A stretch of DNA of 56,027 nt from positions 1-56,027 of the forward strand of contig CAJMHW010000009.1 in NCBI GenBank assembly GCA_905213325.1, in the 5' to 3' direction. The position numbers and the translations under genes are program-made. Position 1 is the first letter of the stretch, and each line of letters starts with the position of its first letter. Shown here piece by piece: positions 43,099-51,027 of the stretch. The notes under the pieces are model-generated. The model had not been told where the DNA came from. It ran no database searches and worked only from the letters and a program-made list of their open reading frames with translations. The stretch is from Collinsella aerofaciens. Lineage in GTDB: Bacteria > Actinomycetota > Coriobacteriia > Coriobacteriales > Coriobacteriaceae.

Positions 43099-45174
43099 CT
43101 AACGCAGATACGCTTTCGCGTTGCCCAAGCTGTACGCAATCGTCGAGCCGTTGTGCAGCAGCGATGACGCTTGCGGGGTAATCGCGCCGGTAATGCCCAG
43201 TGCCAGGAGCACCGAGTTGGTGAGCATCACCTTAGAATAGGAGCTCGTCAGACGATCAACGAGGCCCTGGCTCATGCGGCGCAGACGCACGATCGCGGCA
43301 AGATCCGTATCGGTCAGGATGATATCGGCGACCTCCTTGGCGATGTCGCTTCCGCCACCCATGGCCAGACCCACGTCAGCCAAGCCGAGCGCCGGTGAGT
43401 CGTTGACGCCGTCGCCCACCATGGCAACATGGCGCCCCTCGCTCTTAATGCGCTCCACATAGGCGTACTTGTCCTCGGGCAGCAGTTCGGCCTTAAACTC
43501 GTCGACACCCGCCTCGCGCGCAATGCGCTCGGCCGTGCGCTCCGAATCGCCCGTAAGCATAACGACATGCTTGACGCCCAGCGCATGCAGGTCGGCAATG
43601 GCCTCGCGCACGCCGGGCTTGAGCGGATCCTCGATGCCGAGCACGCCCACGACCGTGCCGTCGACCGCCAGGTACAGCGGCGACAAGCCCTGCATCTGAG
43701 ACTCGATGCGCTCCTTGATGTCGGATTCGAGCTGTGCGCCCTCATCCTCAAACACAAAGTGCGCAGAACCGATGATGGCGCGACGCCCTTCAATGGACGA
43801 AGCGATGCCGTGCGCCACGATGTACTCGACGGCGGCATGGCGCTCGCGGTGCTCGAGCTCGCGCTCGCGTGCCGCATTGACCACGGCGCGTGCCACCGGA
43901 TGCGGGAAATGCTCCTCCAAGCAAGCGGAAAGGCGCAGAATCTCGTCCTCGCTCCAGCCATCGGTGGTGAGCACGCAGGCAAGACGCGGCTGCGCCTCGG
44001 TGAGCGTGCCGGTCTTATCAAACACGATGGTATCGGCCTTGGCAAACGACTCAAAGTACTTCGCGCCCTTGACCATGACGCCCATCTTGGCGGCATCGCT
44101 CATAGCGGTCATGACGGCGACCGAACCCGTGAGTTTAAGTGCGCACGAGTAGTCGACCATCAGCGCCGCTGAGGTCTTGATGAGACTGCGGGTGGTAAGC
44201 GCAACCAGGCCCGCGAGCAGGAAGTTCCACGGGACGATCTTGTTGGCGAGGTCTTCCATGTGCGACTGGCCCTCGGACTTGAGCGAGTCGGCCGCCTGCA
44301 CGAGCGAGACGATCGAGCGGAGCTTGGTCTGAGCCGTGTTGGCGCGCACACGCACCAAGATACTGCCGTCTTCCACGACGGTGCCGGCGAATACATCGTC
44401 GCCCGCGCTGCGCTCGACGGCAAGCGGCTCGCCGGTCAGGGTCGCCTGGTTAACCATGGCGCTTCCCTGCTCGACCACGCCGTCGATGCAGATGGACATG
44501 CCGGTGCGAACGGCGACCAAGTCGCCGGGCTCAAGCTCGGTCGCGGCAACGCTTACCTCGGTGTCGCCGACGACCTTTTGCGCCTTGTCGGGCACATCAA
44601 GCAGCGAGTTGATGAGCTCGTTTTCGCTCATGGCGCGTGTGTAGTCCTCGAGCAGCTCGCCCACGTTGAGCAGGAACATTGTCTGGCCCGCGGTGTCGAC
44701 ATCACGTTTGACGAACGAAATGCCGATGGCCGAAGCGTCGAGTACGGGAACGGTCAGGCGCGGCTGCGCGAGCTCGTGGAGGGCGGCACGCAAAAAGGTC
44801 ATGTAACCGGCCACGACAAAGATGGCACGCAGCGGCGTAGGCAGGAACCAGCGGCGCGCGTAGTGGGCGCCGATAAGTGTGGCAAGATCCATGACGAGCT
44901 TGTGCTTGCGTGGCTCAAGCTGCATCACGTAACCCGTCTTTGCGTCGGCAATGGCCTGGGCATCGAGCGCACCCAAGGCGTCGAGCACGCCCGCACGACA
45001 CTGCTCGTCATATTCGAGCGCCATCTGGCCAATACGGCCATAAACGCGCACTTTGCGCACGCTGTCGAAATCGCCGCTGAGCTTAAGAAGTGCATCGAGA
45101 TCGCTCTCTGGCACAGGACCCGCCAATTGAAGACGGGTCCTGCCGGGGATCTCGCTAATAATCGAGAATCTCAT
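43099..45174 (-). CDS. P1B-type metal ATPase with SCA motif (P1B-6-like)
   Basis: Membrane pump moving a metal ion with ATP, 691 residues. N-terminal region starts FSIISEIPGRTRLQL without a CxxC metal-binding site. Actuator motif TLTGEPLAVE, phosphorylation motif VFDKTGTLTEAQ (about 383), EEHFPHPVARA (HP motif) and MVGDGVNDSPAL are intact. The metal-site helix reads MVDYSCALKLTGSVAVMTA, so the usual CPC/SPC is SCA (about 341), the signature of subgroup P1B-6, whose studied members include FezB of iron-storing ferrosomes. Second gene after the DUF6110-type protein, 18 bp apart. Confidence 0.88.
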   Translation of the reverse strand: MRFSIISEIPGRTRLQLAGPVPESDLDALLKLSGDFDSVRKVRVYGRIGQMALEYDEQCRAGVLDALGALDAQAIADAKTGYVMQLEPRKHKLVMDLATLIGAHYARRWFLPTPLRAIFVVAGYMTFLRAALHELAQPRLTVPVLDASAIGISFVKRDVDTAGQTMFLLNVGELLEDYTRAMSENELINSLLDVPDKAQKVVGDTEVSVAATELEPGDLVAVRTGMSICIDGVVEQGSAMVNQATLTGEPLAVERSAGDDVFAGTVVEDGSILVRVRANTAQTKLRSIVSLVQAADSLKSEGQSHMEDLANKIVPWNFLLAGLVALTTRSLIKTSAALMVDYSCALKLTGSVAVMTAMSDAAKMGVMVKGAKYFESFAKADTIVFDKTGTLTEAQPRLACVLTTDGWSEDEILRLSACLEEHFPHPVARAVVNAARERELEHRERHAAVEYIVAHGIASSIEGRRAIIGSAHFVFEDEGAQLESDIKERIESQMQGLSPLYLAVDGTVVGVLGIEDPLKPGVREAIADLHALGVKHVVMLTGDSERTAERIAREAGVDEFKAELLPEDKYAYVERIKSEGRHVAMVGDGVNDSPALGLADVGLAMGGGSDIAKEVADIILTDTDLAAIVRLRRMSQGLVDRLTSSYSKVMLTNSVLLALGITGAITPQASSLLHNGSTIAYSLGNAKAYLR

Positions 45175-45192
45175 AGTTTGTGCCTGGGAGCG

Positions 45193-45438
45193 TTACTCGG
45201 CTGCCTCATCAGCAGCGGCCTCGCTCTGGGTGATGTAGGCCGCCTCGGCAACCATGTCATCGACATTGGCCTTGGCCTGCTCGACCATGTCCTGGTAGCA
45301 GTTCTTGACGCGCATACCGCACGCGATGCCCTGCACGCAGGCATTCTTGACCGGAGCGCTGGTAAGCAGCTTGATGCCGGCCGTGCCGAGCAGAAAACCG
45401 CCACCAACAAGCAGGGTGTTGAACGTGGACTTCTTCAT
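45193..45438 (-). CDS. DUF6110-type small membrane protein, partner of the P1B ATPase
   Basis: 81 residues. After MKKSTFN comes one glycine-rich membrane segment (TLLVGGGFLLGTAGIKLLTS), then VQGIACGMRVKNCYQDMVEQAKANVDDMVAEA, a Cys-containing amphipathic helix, and an acidic Glu/Ala tail. This layout matches the DUF6110 family that accompanies SCA-type P1B ATPases in gut anaerobes (recalled, not searched). AAAGGGAGAAG precedes the ATG. Such small proteins may scaffold or regulate the pump; no activity is known. Confidence 0.75.
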   Translation of the reverse strand: MKKSTFNTLLVGGGFLLGTAGIKLLTSAPVKNACVQGIACGMRVKNCYQDMVEQAKANVDDMVAEAAYITQSEAAADEAAE

Positions 45439-45522
45439 GTTGCTTCTCCCTTTTGCCGCATTGGATGCGGCACGGTGCCTCAGCACCCGAGTAAACAAGT
45501 TTGCTCGAGCACACTTTTGGAA

Positions 45523-45546
45523 AATAGTTTAGTTTATCTAACTATT
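45523..45546. promoter_or_regulatory. AT-rich palindrome upstream of the metal ATPase operon
   Basis: AATAGTTTAG and CTAACTATT flank TTTAT about 85 bp before the small membrane protein gene. The TTAG..CTAA half-sites recall DtxR/IdeR-type metal-regulator boxes. It is the only such site seen nearby. Regulator identity is inferred. Confidence 0.4.
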
Positions 45547-45664
45547 AAGGTCAACAAAGGTTAACTTTTTGGAAATCTTCAGGCGCGGAACAGCCGGCTT
45601 CTGGCGATCCGTCTGCCGCAGCGTACATCTCCGGCATCCAAGAAAGGCTCTCCCCCGACCCAAC

Positions 45665-45854
45665 AAATCGAGGTCTAATACTTTTCCGCGAAGTGAACGA
45701 GTGAAATCGGACCCCCGAAACATCTGCATTTTTCGCCAGCAAAACCGCAGGAATAACTCGACAAAACCGCAGGAAACAGAGCCCAAAAAGTGTCGATGCT
45801 TCAGGGGTCCAAATAAGGTCGTTCACTTCGCGGAAAAGTATTAGACCCCGATTT
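45665..45854. repeat. 190-bp inverted-repeat element (MITE-like)
   Basis: Arms of 36 bp with one mismatch: AAATCGAGGTCTAATACTTT.. (45665-45700) and its reverse complement at 45819-45854. A second inner match GGACCCC follows. The interior holds two direct copies of AAAACCGCAGGAA. No gene. It sits next to copy C of the hairpin family. Confidence 0.8.
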
Positions 45855-45868
45855 CCGTCACTCCCACA

Positions 45869-45899
45869 ATGTGGCAAAGGGACAGCCCCTTTGCCACAT
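45869..45899 (+). repeat. GGG(A/T)CAG-loop hairpin, copy C
   Basis: ATGTGGCAAAGG (45869-45880) pairs exactly with CCTTTGCCACAT (45888-45899) around GACAGCC. The stem differs from the other copies while the AAAGGGACAG core is kept. Confidence 0.7.
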
Positions 45900-45907
45900 C
45901 CATAAAG

Positions 45908-45934
45908 AATGAGGGCGCCAACGGCGCCCTCATT
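45908..45934 (-). terminator. terminator-like hairpin beyond gatB
   Basis: AATGAGGGCGCC (45908-45919) pairs exactly with GGCGCCCTCATT (45923-45934); the minus strand then reads CTTTATGG. It could end the gatCAB transcript after element E2. Confidence 0.65.
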
Positions 45935-45982
45935 CACCAAATTCCATTCAGCCTACCTGACCCGAACGGCCGAGTCGTTGCA

Positions 45983-46123
45983 GAACCCGGGAGCCCCGGC
46001 AGGGCGGGTGCTTGCTCAAAATGAGTTCCGCACGCAAAGAAGGCCACTTAATGTGGCCTTCGTCTTGCGCAGGACTGTTCGAAATTTTGAGCAAGCACCC
46101 GCCCTGCCGGGGCTCCCGGGTTC
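45983..46123 (-). repeat. long inverted-repeat element E2 with conserved core
   Basis: Perfect 40-bp arms (45983-46022 and 46084-46123) enclosing, on the minus strand, GAACAGTCCTG, the hairpin GAAGGCCAC-ATTAA-GTGGCCTTC and CGTGCGGAACTC. Core and outer GGGAGCCCCGG match element E1 at 30.2 kb, while most stem bases differ with pairing kept. It begins 4 bp past the gatB stop, on the gatB strand. Confidence 0.9.
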
Positions 46124-46127
46124 CCGC

Positions 46128-47804
46128 TTACGAGAGCGACGTTCTCAACAACTCGTTGAAGAGCTTCGGGTTGCCCTTGCCGCGGCTCGCCTTCATGCAC
46201 TGGCCCACCAAAAAGCCGATAACCTTCTGGTTGCCGTCGCGGTACTGTTGCGCCTGATCGGCGCAGTTAGCCAGCACCTCGTCCACGATCGGCTGCAGCG
46301 CACCGGCATCGCTCACCTGACGCATGCCGCGCTCGTCGACGATCTTGTTGGGGTCGTCGCCGGTCTGGGCCATGGCCTCAAAGACCTCGTGCGCCTGGTT
46401 GGAGCTGATGGCATCGGTCGCCAGCAGCTTAGCCAGCGCTGCCACCTGAGCCGGCGCGATGCCGGACTCGGTGAGCGACACGCCCGCGCCCTTAAGGTAA
46501 GCGATCATCTCGTTCACCAGCAAGTTTGCGACCGTCTGGGCCTCCTTGCCGGCCATACCGGCAGCGGCGGCCTCAAAGAAGTCGGCAAACTCCGGGTCGC
46601 CGGCAATCTGCTCGGCGTCGGCCGCCTTAATGCCAAAGTCGGCCTCAAAACGGGCGCGCTTGGCATCGGGCAGCTCGGGAATCTCGCCACGGCAGCGGTC
46701 GATGAACTCGTCGTCCAGATCGAACGGCGCCAGGTCGGGATCGGGGAACAGACGATAGTCGTCGGCCGTCTCCTTCACACGCATAACCACGGTACGCTTG
46801 CGACTAGGCTCCCAGTGACGGGTCTCCTGATAGATGATGCCGCCCTCCTCGAGCACCTCGGCCTGACGGCAGATCTCGTAGGCAAGGCCGTCGTGCAGGC
46901 TCTTAAACGAGTTGAGGTTCTTGAGCTCGGTCTTGGTGCCCAGCTTGGTCTCGCCGCGGCGACGCAGCGACACGTTGCCGTCGCAGCGCATGGAACCCTT
47001 CTCCATGGAGCAATCGGAAATGCCCAGCGTCACAAAGATGCGACGGAGCTTTTCCATAAACAGGCGCGCTTCCTCGGGCGTGCGCAGATCGGGCTCAGTC
47101 ACGAGCTCAATCAAAGGCGTGCCGCAGCGGTTGTAGTCGACGAGCGACTCGGCCGCGGCGGTAATGCGGCCCTCGGCGCCGCCCACATGCACCATCTTGG
47201 CGGCGTCCTCCTCCATATGGATGCGCAGGATGCGAATGGGCACCGTGTAGGAACCGTCCTCGCGGCGCTCGGGCATCTGCAGGTTGGACGCATCATAGCT
47301 GGCCAGGTGGCCGGCACGCTGATTGCCCTCGCGCATGATCGACGTCATGGATGTGGACAGGCCCTCGGCGTTGGCCGAGGCGCTCGCCAGGCTCTGGGCC
47401 TCGGCCTCACCAAACGCGCAGTCGGGGCGCTCGGCGGCACCGCGACCGGTCACGTCCAGATCCAGGTGACCGTACATGGCAAAGGCAACCGGACCCTGCG
47501 TGGTCTGGAAGTTCTTGGCCATATCGGGATAGAAGTAGTGCTTGCGGTAGAACATCGAGTGGCGCTGGATCTCGCAGTTGGTGGCGAGGCCGGCCTTGAC
47601 GATGCTCTCGATGGCGCGCTTGTTGGGCACCGGCAGGGCGCCGGGCAGGCCCAGGCACACCGGGCACACGTTGGCGTTGGGCTCGTCATCGTGGCTGAGC
47701 TTGCAGTTGCAGAACATCTTGGTATCGAGTGCGGTGAGCTCGGTATGGATCTCCAGGCCGATCACGGCCTCCCAATCCTGCAGGACCTCGGAAAGCTCCT
47801 TCAT
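46128..47804 (-). CDS. gatB: aspartyl/glutamyl-tRNA amidotransferase subunit B
   Basis: Kinase-transferase subunit of GatCAB, which turns Glu-tRNA(Gln) or Asp-tRNA(Asn) into Gln- or Asn-tRNA. 558 residues. WEAVIGLEIHTEL, FYRKHYFYPDMAKNFQTTQ, RIHMEEDAAKMVH and CDGNVSLRR carry the catalytic and magnesium-binding core; the YqeY-like tail is present (GFLVGQCMKASRGKGNPKLFNELL). Compared with the usual 475-480 residues there is an insertion of about 65 residues between DLDVTG and the RIHMEEDA block. Its ATG overlaps the gatA stop by one base. Confidence 0.97.
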   Translation of the reverse strand: MKELSEVLQDWEAVIGLEIHTELTALDTKMFCNCKLSHDDEPNANVCPVCLGLPGALPVPNKRAIESIVKAGLATNCEIQRHSMFYRKHYFYPDMAKNFQTTQGPVAFAMYGHLDLDVTGRGAAERPDCAFGEAEAQSLASASANAEGLSTSMTSIMREGNQRAGHLASYDASNLQMPERREDGSYTVPIRILRIHMEEDAAKMVHVGGAEGRITAAAESLVDYNRCGTPLIELVTEPDLRTPEEARLFMEKLRRIFVTLGISDCSMEKGSMRCDGNVSLRRRGETKLGTKTELKNLNSFKSLHDGLAYEICRQAEVLEEGGIIYQETRHWEPSRKRTVVMRVKETADDYRLFPDPDLAPFDLDDEFIDRCRGEIPELPDAKRARFEADFGIKAADAEQIAGDPEFADFFEAAAAGMAGKEAQTVANLLVNEMIAYLKGAGVSLTESGIAPAQVAALAKLLATDAISSNQAHEVFEAMAQTGDDPNKIVDERGMRQVSDAGALQPIVDEVLANCADQAQQYRDGNQKVIGFLVGQCMKASRGKGNPKLFNELLRTSLS

Positions 47805-49318
47805 TACAGCTCGCCTCCCTTCCCGGCAAAATCGGGCGCAACGGAAAGCGCGGGCGCACCCGTGGCGGCATCGGCAAAGCCGCGCTCCAGGGCGCGGGCA
47901 AACGTGAACAGCTGACGGTCCTTAAAGGCCGGACCCACCAGCTGGGCAGAAACGGGCAGCTGAGTATCCTCGCCCAGGCCCAGCGGCACCGAGATACCAC
48001 CGTTGCCGCAAATGTTGAGCGAGATGGTGTACAGGTCGGAGAGGTACATCTGCGTGGGGTCGCTGATCTCGCCAAACTTAAAGGCCGTGCGCGGCGAGGC
48101 GGGCATGAGAATAGTGTCCACCTTGGCATACGCGGCGTCGTAGTCCTGCGTGATGAGCGTGCGGGCCTTTTGCGCAGCGTAGTAGTACTTGTCGTACACG
48201 CCCGAGCTCAGCAGGTAGGCGCCGAGCATCTGACGGCGCTTGGCCTCGGCGCCAAAGCCGTGGGCGCGCGAAAGCGAGCTCTGGTCGGACAGGTTGGCGC
48301 AGCCCTCCTCCTGGTAGCCGTAGCGAATGCCGTCGAAACGGGCCAGGTTGGAGAACGCCTCGGCCGGGCCGATGACGTAGTAGGCGGCGATGGCGGCGTC
48401 CAGGTGCGGCAGGTCGACCTCGACCAGCTCGGCGCCCTGGTTCTGCAGCTCCTGGGCGGCGCGCTGAACAGCGGCCTTGACCTCGGGCGTCAGACCCTCG
48501 GCCTCCATAAACGCAGGGATGATGCCCACGCGCTTGCCCTCGATGCTGTCGTTGAGATGCTCGGTAAAGTCGACGGCGCAATCCTGGCTGGTGCAGTCGT
48601 ACGGATCGTGGCCCGCGCCGGTAAGTGCGTTCATGGCCAGCGCGACATCCTCGACCGTGCGGCCAAAGGGGCCTACCTGGTCGAGCGACGAGCCAAAGGC
48701 AACAACGCCGTAACGGCTCACGGCGCCATACGTGGGCTTAAAGCCCACCACGCCGCACAGCGACGCCGGCTGACGGATGGAGCCACCGGTATCCGAGCCC
48801 AGCGAAAGCACGACCTCGCCCGCGGCAACGGCGGCAGCGGAGCCGCCCGAGGAGCCGCCGGGCACGCGCTCGGTATCCCAGGGGTTGTTGGTGCGGTGGA
48901 ACGCCGAGCTCTCGGTGGAGCTACCAAAGGCAAACTCGTCCATGTTGGCCTTGCCCATGGGCAGGCAGCCAGCATCGAGCATGCGCTGGACACAGGTGGC
49001 GGTGTAGACGCTCTGGTAGTCCCCGAGCATGCGGGAAGCGCAGGTGGTGCGCGTGCCCACAAGGTTCATGTTGTCCTTAATAGCCAGCGGCACGCCCGCA
49101 AGCGGGGGCAGCGGCTTGCCTGCGGCACGGTCGGCATCCACGCGCGCAGCGGCCTCAAGCGCAAGCTCGGGCGCCACCTGCAGGAATGCCTGGACCCCGC
49201 CCTCGCGCGCCTCGATGGCGGCAAGGGAAGCCTGGGCCACCTCGGTAGCGGTAAAGTCGCCGGCAACAACGCCCGCGGCGATCCGGGCGGCGGTAAGGGA
49301 ATCGAAGCTCTGCGCCAT
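47804..49318 (-). CDS. gatA: aspartyl/glutamyl-tRNA amidotransferase subunit A
   Basis: Glutaminase subunit of GatCAB, amidase-signature family, 504 residues. Catalytic Lys in GVPLAIKDNMN and the two Ser in GGSSGGSAAAVAAGEV and SLGSDTGGSIRQPAS form the Ser-cisSer-Lys triad; GYSLDQVGP-like VAFGSSLDQVGPFGRTVEDVA follows. Supplies ammonia to GatB. TAATG overlaps by one base on both sides join it to gatC and gatB. Confidence 0.98.
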   Translation of the reverse strand: MAQSFDSLTAARIAAGVVAGDFTATEVAQASLAAIEAREGGVQAFLQVAPELALEAAARVDADRAAGKPLPPLAGVPLAIKDNMNLVGTRTTCASRMLGDYQSVYTATCVQRMLDAGCLPMGKANMDEFAFGSSTESSAFHRTNNPWDTERVPGGSSGGSAAAVAAGEVVLSLGSDTGGSIRQPASLCGVVGFKPTYGAVSRYGVVAFGSSLDQVGPFGRTVEDVALAMNALTGAGHDPYDCTSQDCAVDFTEHLNDSIEGKRVGIIPAFMEAEGLTPEVKAAVQRAAQELQNQGAELVEVDLPHLDAAIAAYYVIGPAEAFSNLARFDGIRYGYQEEGCANLSDQSSLSRAHGFGAEAKRRQMLGAYLLSSGVYDKYYYAAQKARTLITQDYDAAYAKVDTILMPASPRTAFKFGEISDPTQMYLSDLYTISLNICGNGGISVPLGLGEDTQLPVSAQLVGPAFKDRQLFTFARALERGFADAATGAPALSVAPDFAGKGGEL

Positions 49319-49629
49319 TACTCGCTCTCCCCCTCTCCCAAAATGGACGGCACGCGGAAGTAGCGGTCGCGCGCGCTGCCGGCGTTTTCGAGCGCGACGT
49401 CGAGCGGCAGGTCGCGCTCGGGCTCGCGCAGGTCATCACCCATCACGTTGGACAGGCTTCCGATGGGATGGAACGTGGGCTCCACGTCGGGCAAGTCATA
49501 TTGCAAGACGGGCTCGAGCATCTGGACGGCGTCGTTCATGTAGGACGTCATCTGGGTGAGCTCGTCATCGGTCAGTGCGATCTTTGCGTACTCGGCGATG
49601 CCGCGCACGTCTTTCTCGCTGAGTGCCAT
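49318..49629 (-). CDS. gatC: aspartyl/glutamyl-tRNA amidotransferase subunit C
   Basis: 103-residue stabilising subunit that wraps GatA and GatB. ALSEKDVRGIAEYAKIALTDDELTQM is the conserved N-terminal helix pair; the C-terminal DLPLDVALENAGSARDRYFRVPSIL is the usual belt. First gene of gatCAB. Start at 49629 chosen for GGAAGGGAG upstream. Confidence 0.95.
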   Translation of the reverse strand: MALSEKDVRGIAEYAKIALTDDELTQMTSYMNDAVQMLEPVLQYDLPDVEPTFHPIGSLSNVMGDDLREPERDLPLDVALENAGSARDRYFRVPSILGEGESE

Positions 49630-49756
49630 AGGCGCTCCCTTCCGCATAACAGATAAACCGCTCTAGTATACAAGGCAACGCCGGCTTGGAGCAGGCGCTT
49701 TACCCAAATGCAGCGAAAACGTAACGAGGACGGCGGACTGGCAGGCGGCGGGCTGG

Positions 49757-49914
49757 CGGTTCTGCAGCGAAACCGCACCGTCCATAGCGAAAACCGTCTC
49801 GCCCGCAACGAAAACCGCGCCGCCCACAGCGAAAGCCGTCCCGCCCGCAGCGAAAAGCATCACAACATTCGACGCTTTTCATCAAAATCGCGATTTTCAT
49901 CGAATGTTGTGATG
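49757..49914. repeat. 21-bp tandem repeats followed by a nested inverted repeat
   Basis: The 350-bp gap between gatC and the sortase gene. From about 49757 to 49855 a 21-bp unit of the type CCGTCCCGCCCGCAGCGAAAA repeats about 4-5 times with changes. Next, CATCACAACATTCGA (49858-49872) pairs with TCGAATGTTGTGATG (49900-49914) around a 14-bp palindrome AAAATCGCGATTTT. No gene supported; frames across it give simple heptad repeats. Confidence 0.75.
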
Positions 49915-49929
49915 GTTTGGAAGCCCCCG

Positions 49930-49964
49930 ACCACCACAAAGATGCCTGTCCCCATTGTGGTGGT
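49930..49964 (-). repeat. GGG(A/T)CAG-loop hairpin, copy D
   Basis: ACCACCACAA (49930-49939) pairs with TTGTGGTGGT (49955-49964). On the minus strand the loop contains GGGGACAGGCA, identical to copy B. It lies 14 bp past the sortase stop in the same orientation and may end that transcript. Confidence 0.75.
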
Positions 49965-49977
49965 TCTGAAGAATGTC

Positions 49978-50916
49978 TTATGCCGAGGCCTTGGCCTTGC
50001 GGCGCTTGCGGACCGCGTGGATCACGATGTCCAGCAGCAACAGCACAATGGCTACGATCACGATGAGCACGGCGAACTCGCGCTTGCCCCAGTGGCGCCC
50101 GGCCAGCGACTTTTGCTTGTCGACGTCCTTCTTGTTGTATTTGGTGCGCACGCAATGCACCAGCAGGCGATGGTCGTTCACGCCGTAGGGCGTACAGGTG
50201 ACGAGCGTCACTTTGTCGGCGCCGGGCTCGATGGTCAGCGACTCCATTTCCTCGGGCAGCACCACCTCGGAGTCCACCATCTTGTAGGCGAGCGTCTTAT
50301 TCATGGTGTGCAGCAGCACCAGGTCGCCGGGCTCCAGCGAGTGGATGTCGTCGAACATGCTCAGATTGCGCATACCCGAGTGCGCGGTGAGCACGCAATG
50401 CGTCGAGGTGCCGCCCACCGGCAGGCTCGTGCCCTCCAGGTGGCCGACGCCCGCCATAAGGACCTCCTCGCTCGTGCCGTGGTAAATGGGCATGCTCACG
50501 TCGATGGAGGGGATCTCGACCCAGCTCATCATGGGGTCGCGGTCAAAGATGAGCTGCTGAGCGTAGGGCTCGATCTGGTCGGTGGGAAGCTCGGTGGCCT
50601 CGCCCGCCAGCTGCTCGTTAAAGGAGCGCGCCTGCAGCAGGATGCGCTCGCGCTCCTCGGCAGATAGCGCGTCCACGGTGCTGGACACGGTGCTAATCTG
50701 GTTGAACACGCCCGAGGCTTCGAGCCGGTCCAAGATCCACGGCCAGGTCATAAGGCCCACGCCAATAAGGATGATGACGATGGTGATGAGCCGGTCGGCC
50801 CAGCGCGGCAGTCGCTTGCGGCGGCGCTTGGGCTTTGGTTGAGGTTTGGGCTGAGGGCTTGAGCCACCGTTGGCCGCGGCGTTATTGCTCTTCATATGTT
50901 TGGCGCCCTGCACCAT
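49978..50916 (-). CDS. class C (pilus-type) sortase
   Basis: Membrane transpeptidase that polymerises pilins by joining a sorting-motif Thr to a pilin Lys. 312 residues: cytoplasmic basic N-terminus, transmembrane helix (RLITIVIILIGVGLMTWPWI), extracellular catalytic domain, and a second helix near the C-terminus (FAVLIVIVAIVLLLLDIVI), the class C layout. Catalytic His in VLTAHSGM, Cys in TLVTCTPYGVN and Arg in DHRLLVHC. IFDRDPMMSW may be the lid. AGGAG precedes the ATG. Its pilin substrates are at 53.4-56 kb, with toxin-like genes between. Confidence 0.95.
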   Translation of the reverse strand: MVQGAKHMKSNNAAANGGSSPQPKPQPKPKRRRKRLPRWADRLITIVIILIGVGLMTWPWILDRLEASGVFNQISTVSSTVDALSAEERERILLQARSFNEQLAGEATELPTDQIEPYAQQLIFDRDPMMSWVEIPSIDVSMPIYHGTSEEVLMAGVGHLEGTSLPVGGTSTHCVLTAHSGMRNLSMFDDIHSLEPGDLVLLHTMNKTLAYKMVDSEVVLPEEMESLTIEPGADKVTLVTCTPYGVNDHRLLVHCVRTKYNKKDVDKQKSLAGRHWGKREFAVLIVIVAIVLLLLDIVIHAVRKRRKAKASA

Positions 50917-51027
50917 CGCCAGTCACTCCTCTACAGCTCAGGTTGTCTAAACAAATAATAGCCGATTAGCGAGCTTCCACGCCGGACAACGCCGCTAGAC
51001 TGCACCGTCCGGGCCACGTAACCCCAC

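Noticed and set aside
49663..49863. Minus-strand frame with heptad FAVGG-like repeats
   Set aside because: The heptad is simply the 21-bp DNA repeat read in frame; no ribosome site or conserved family.
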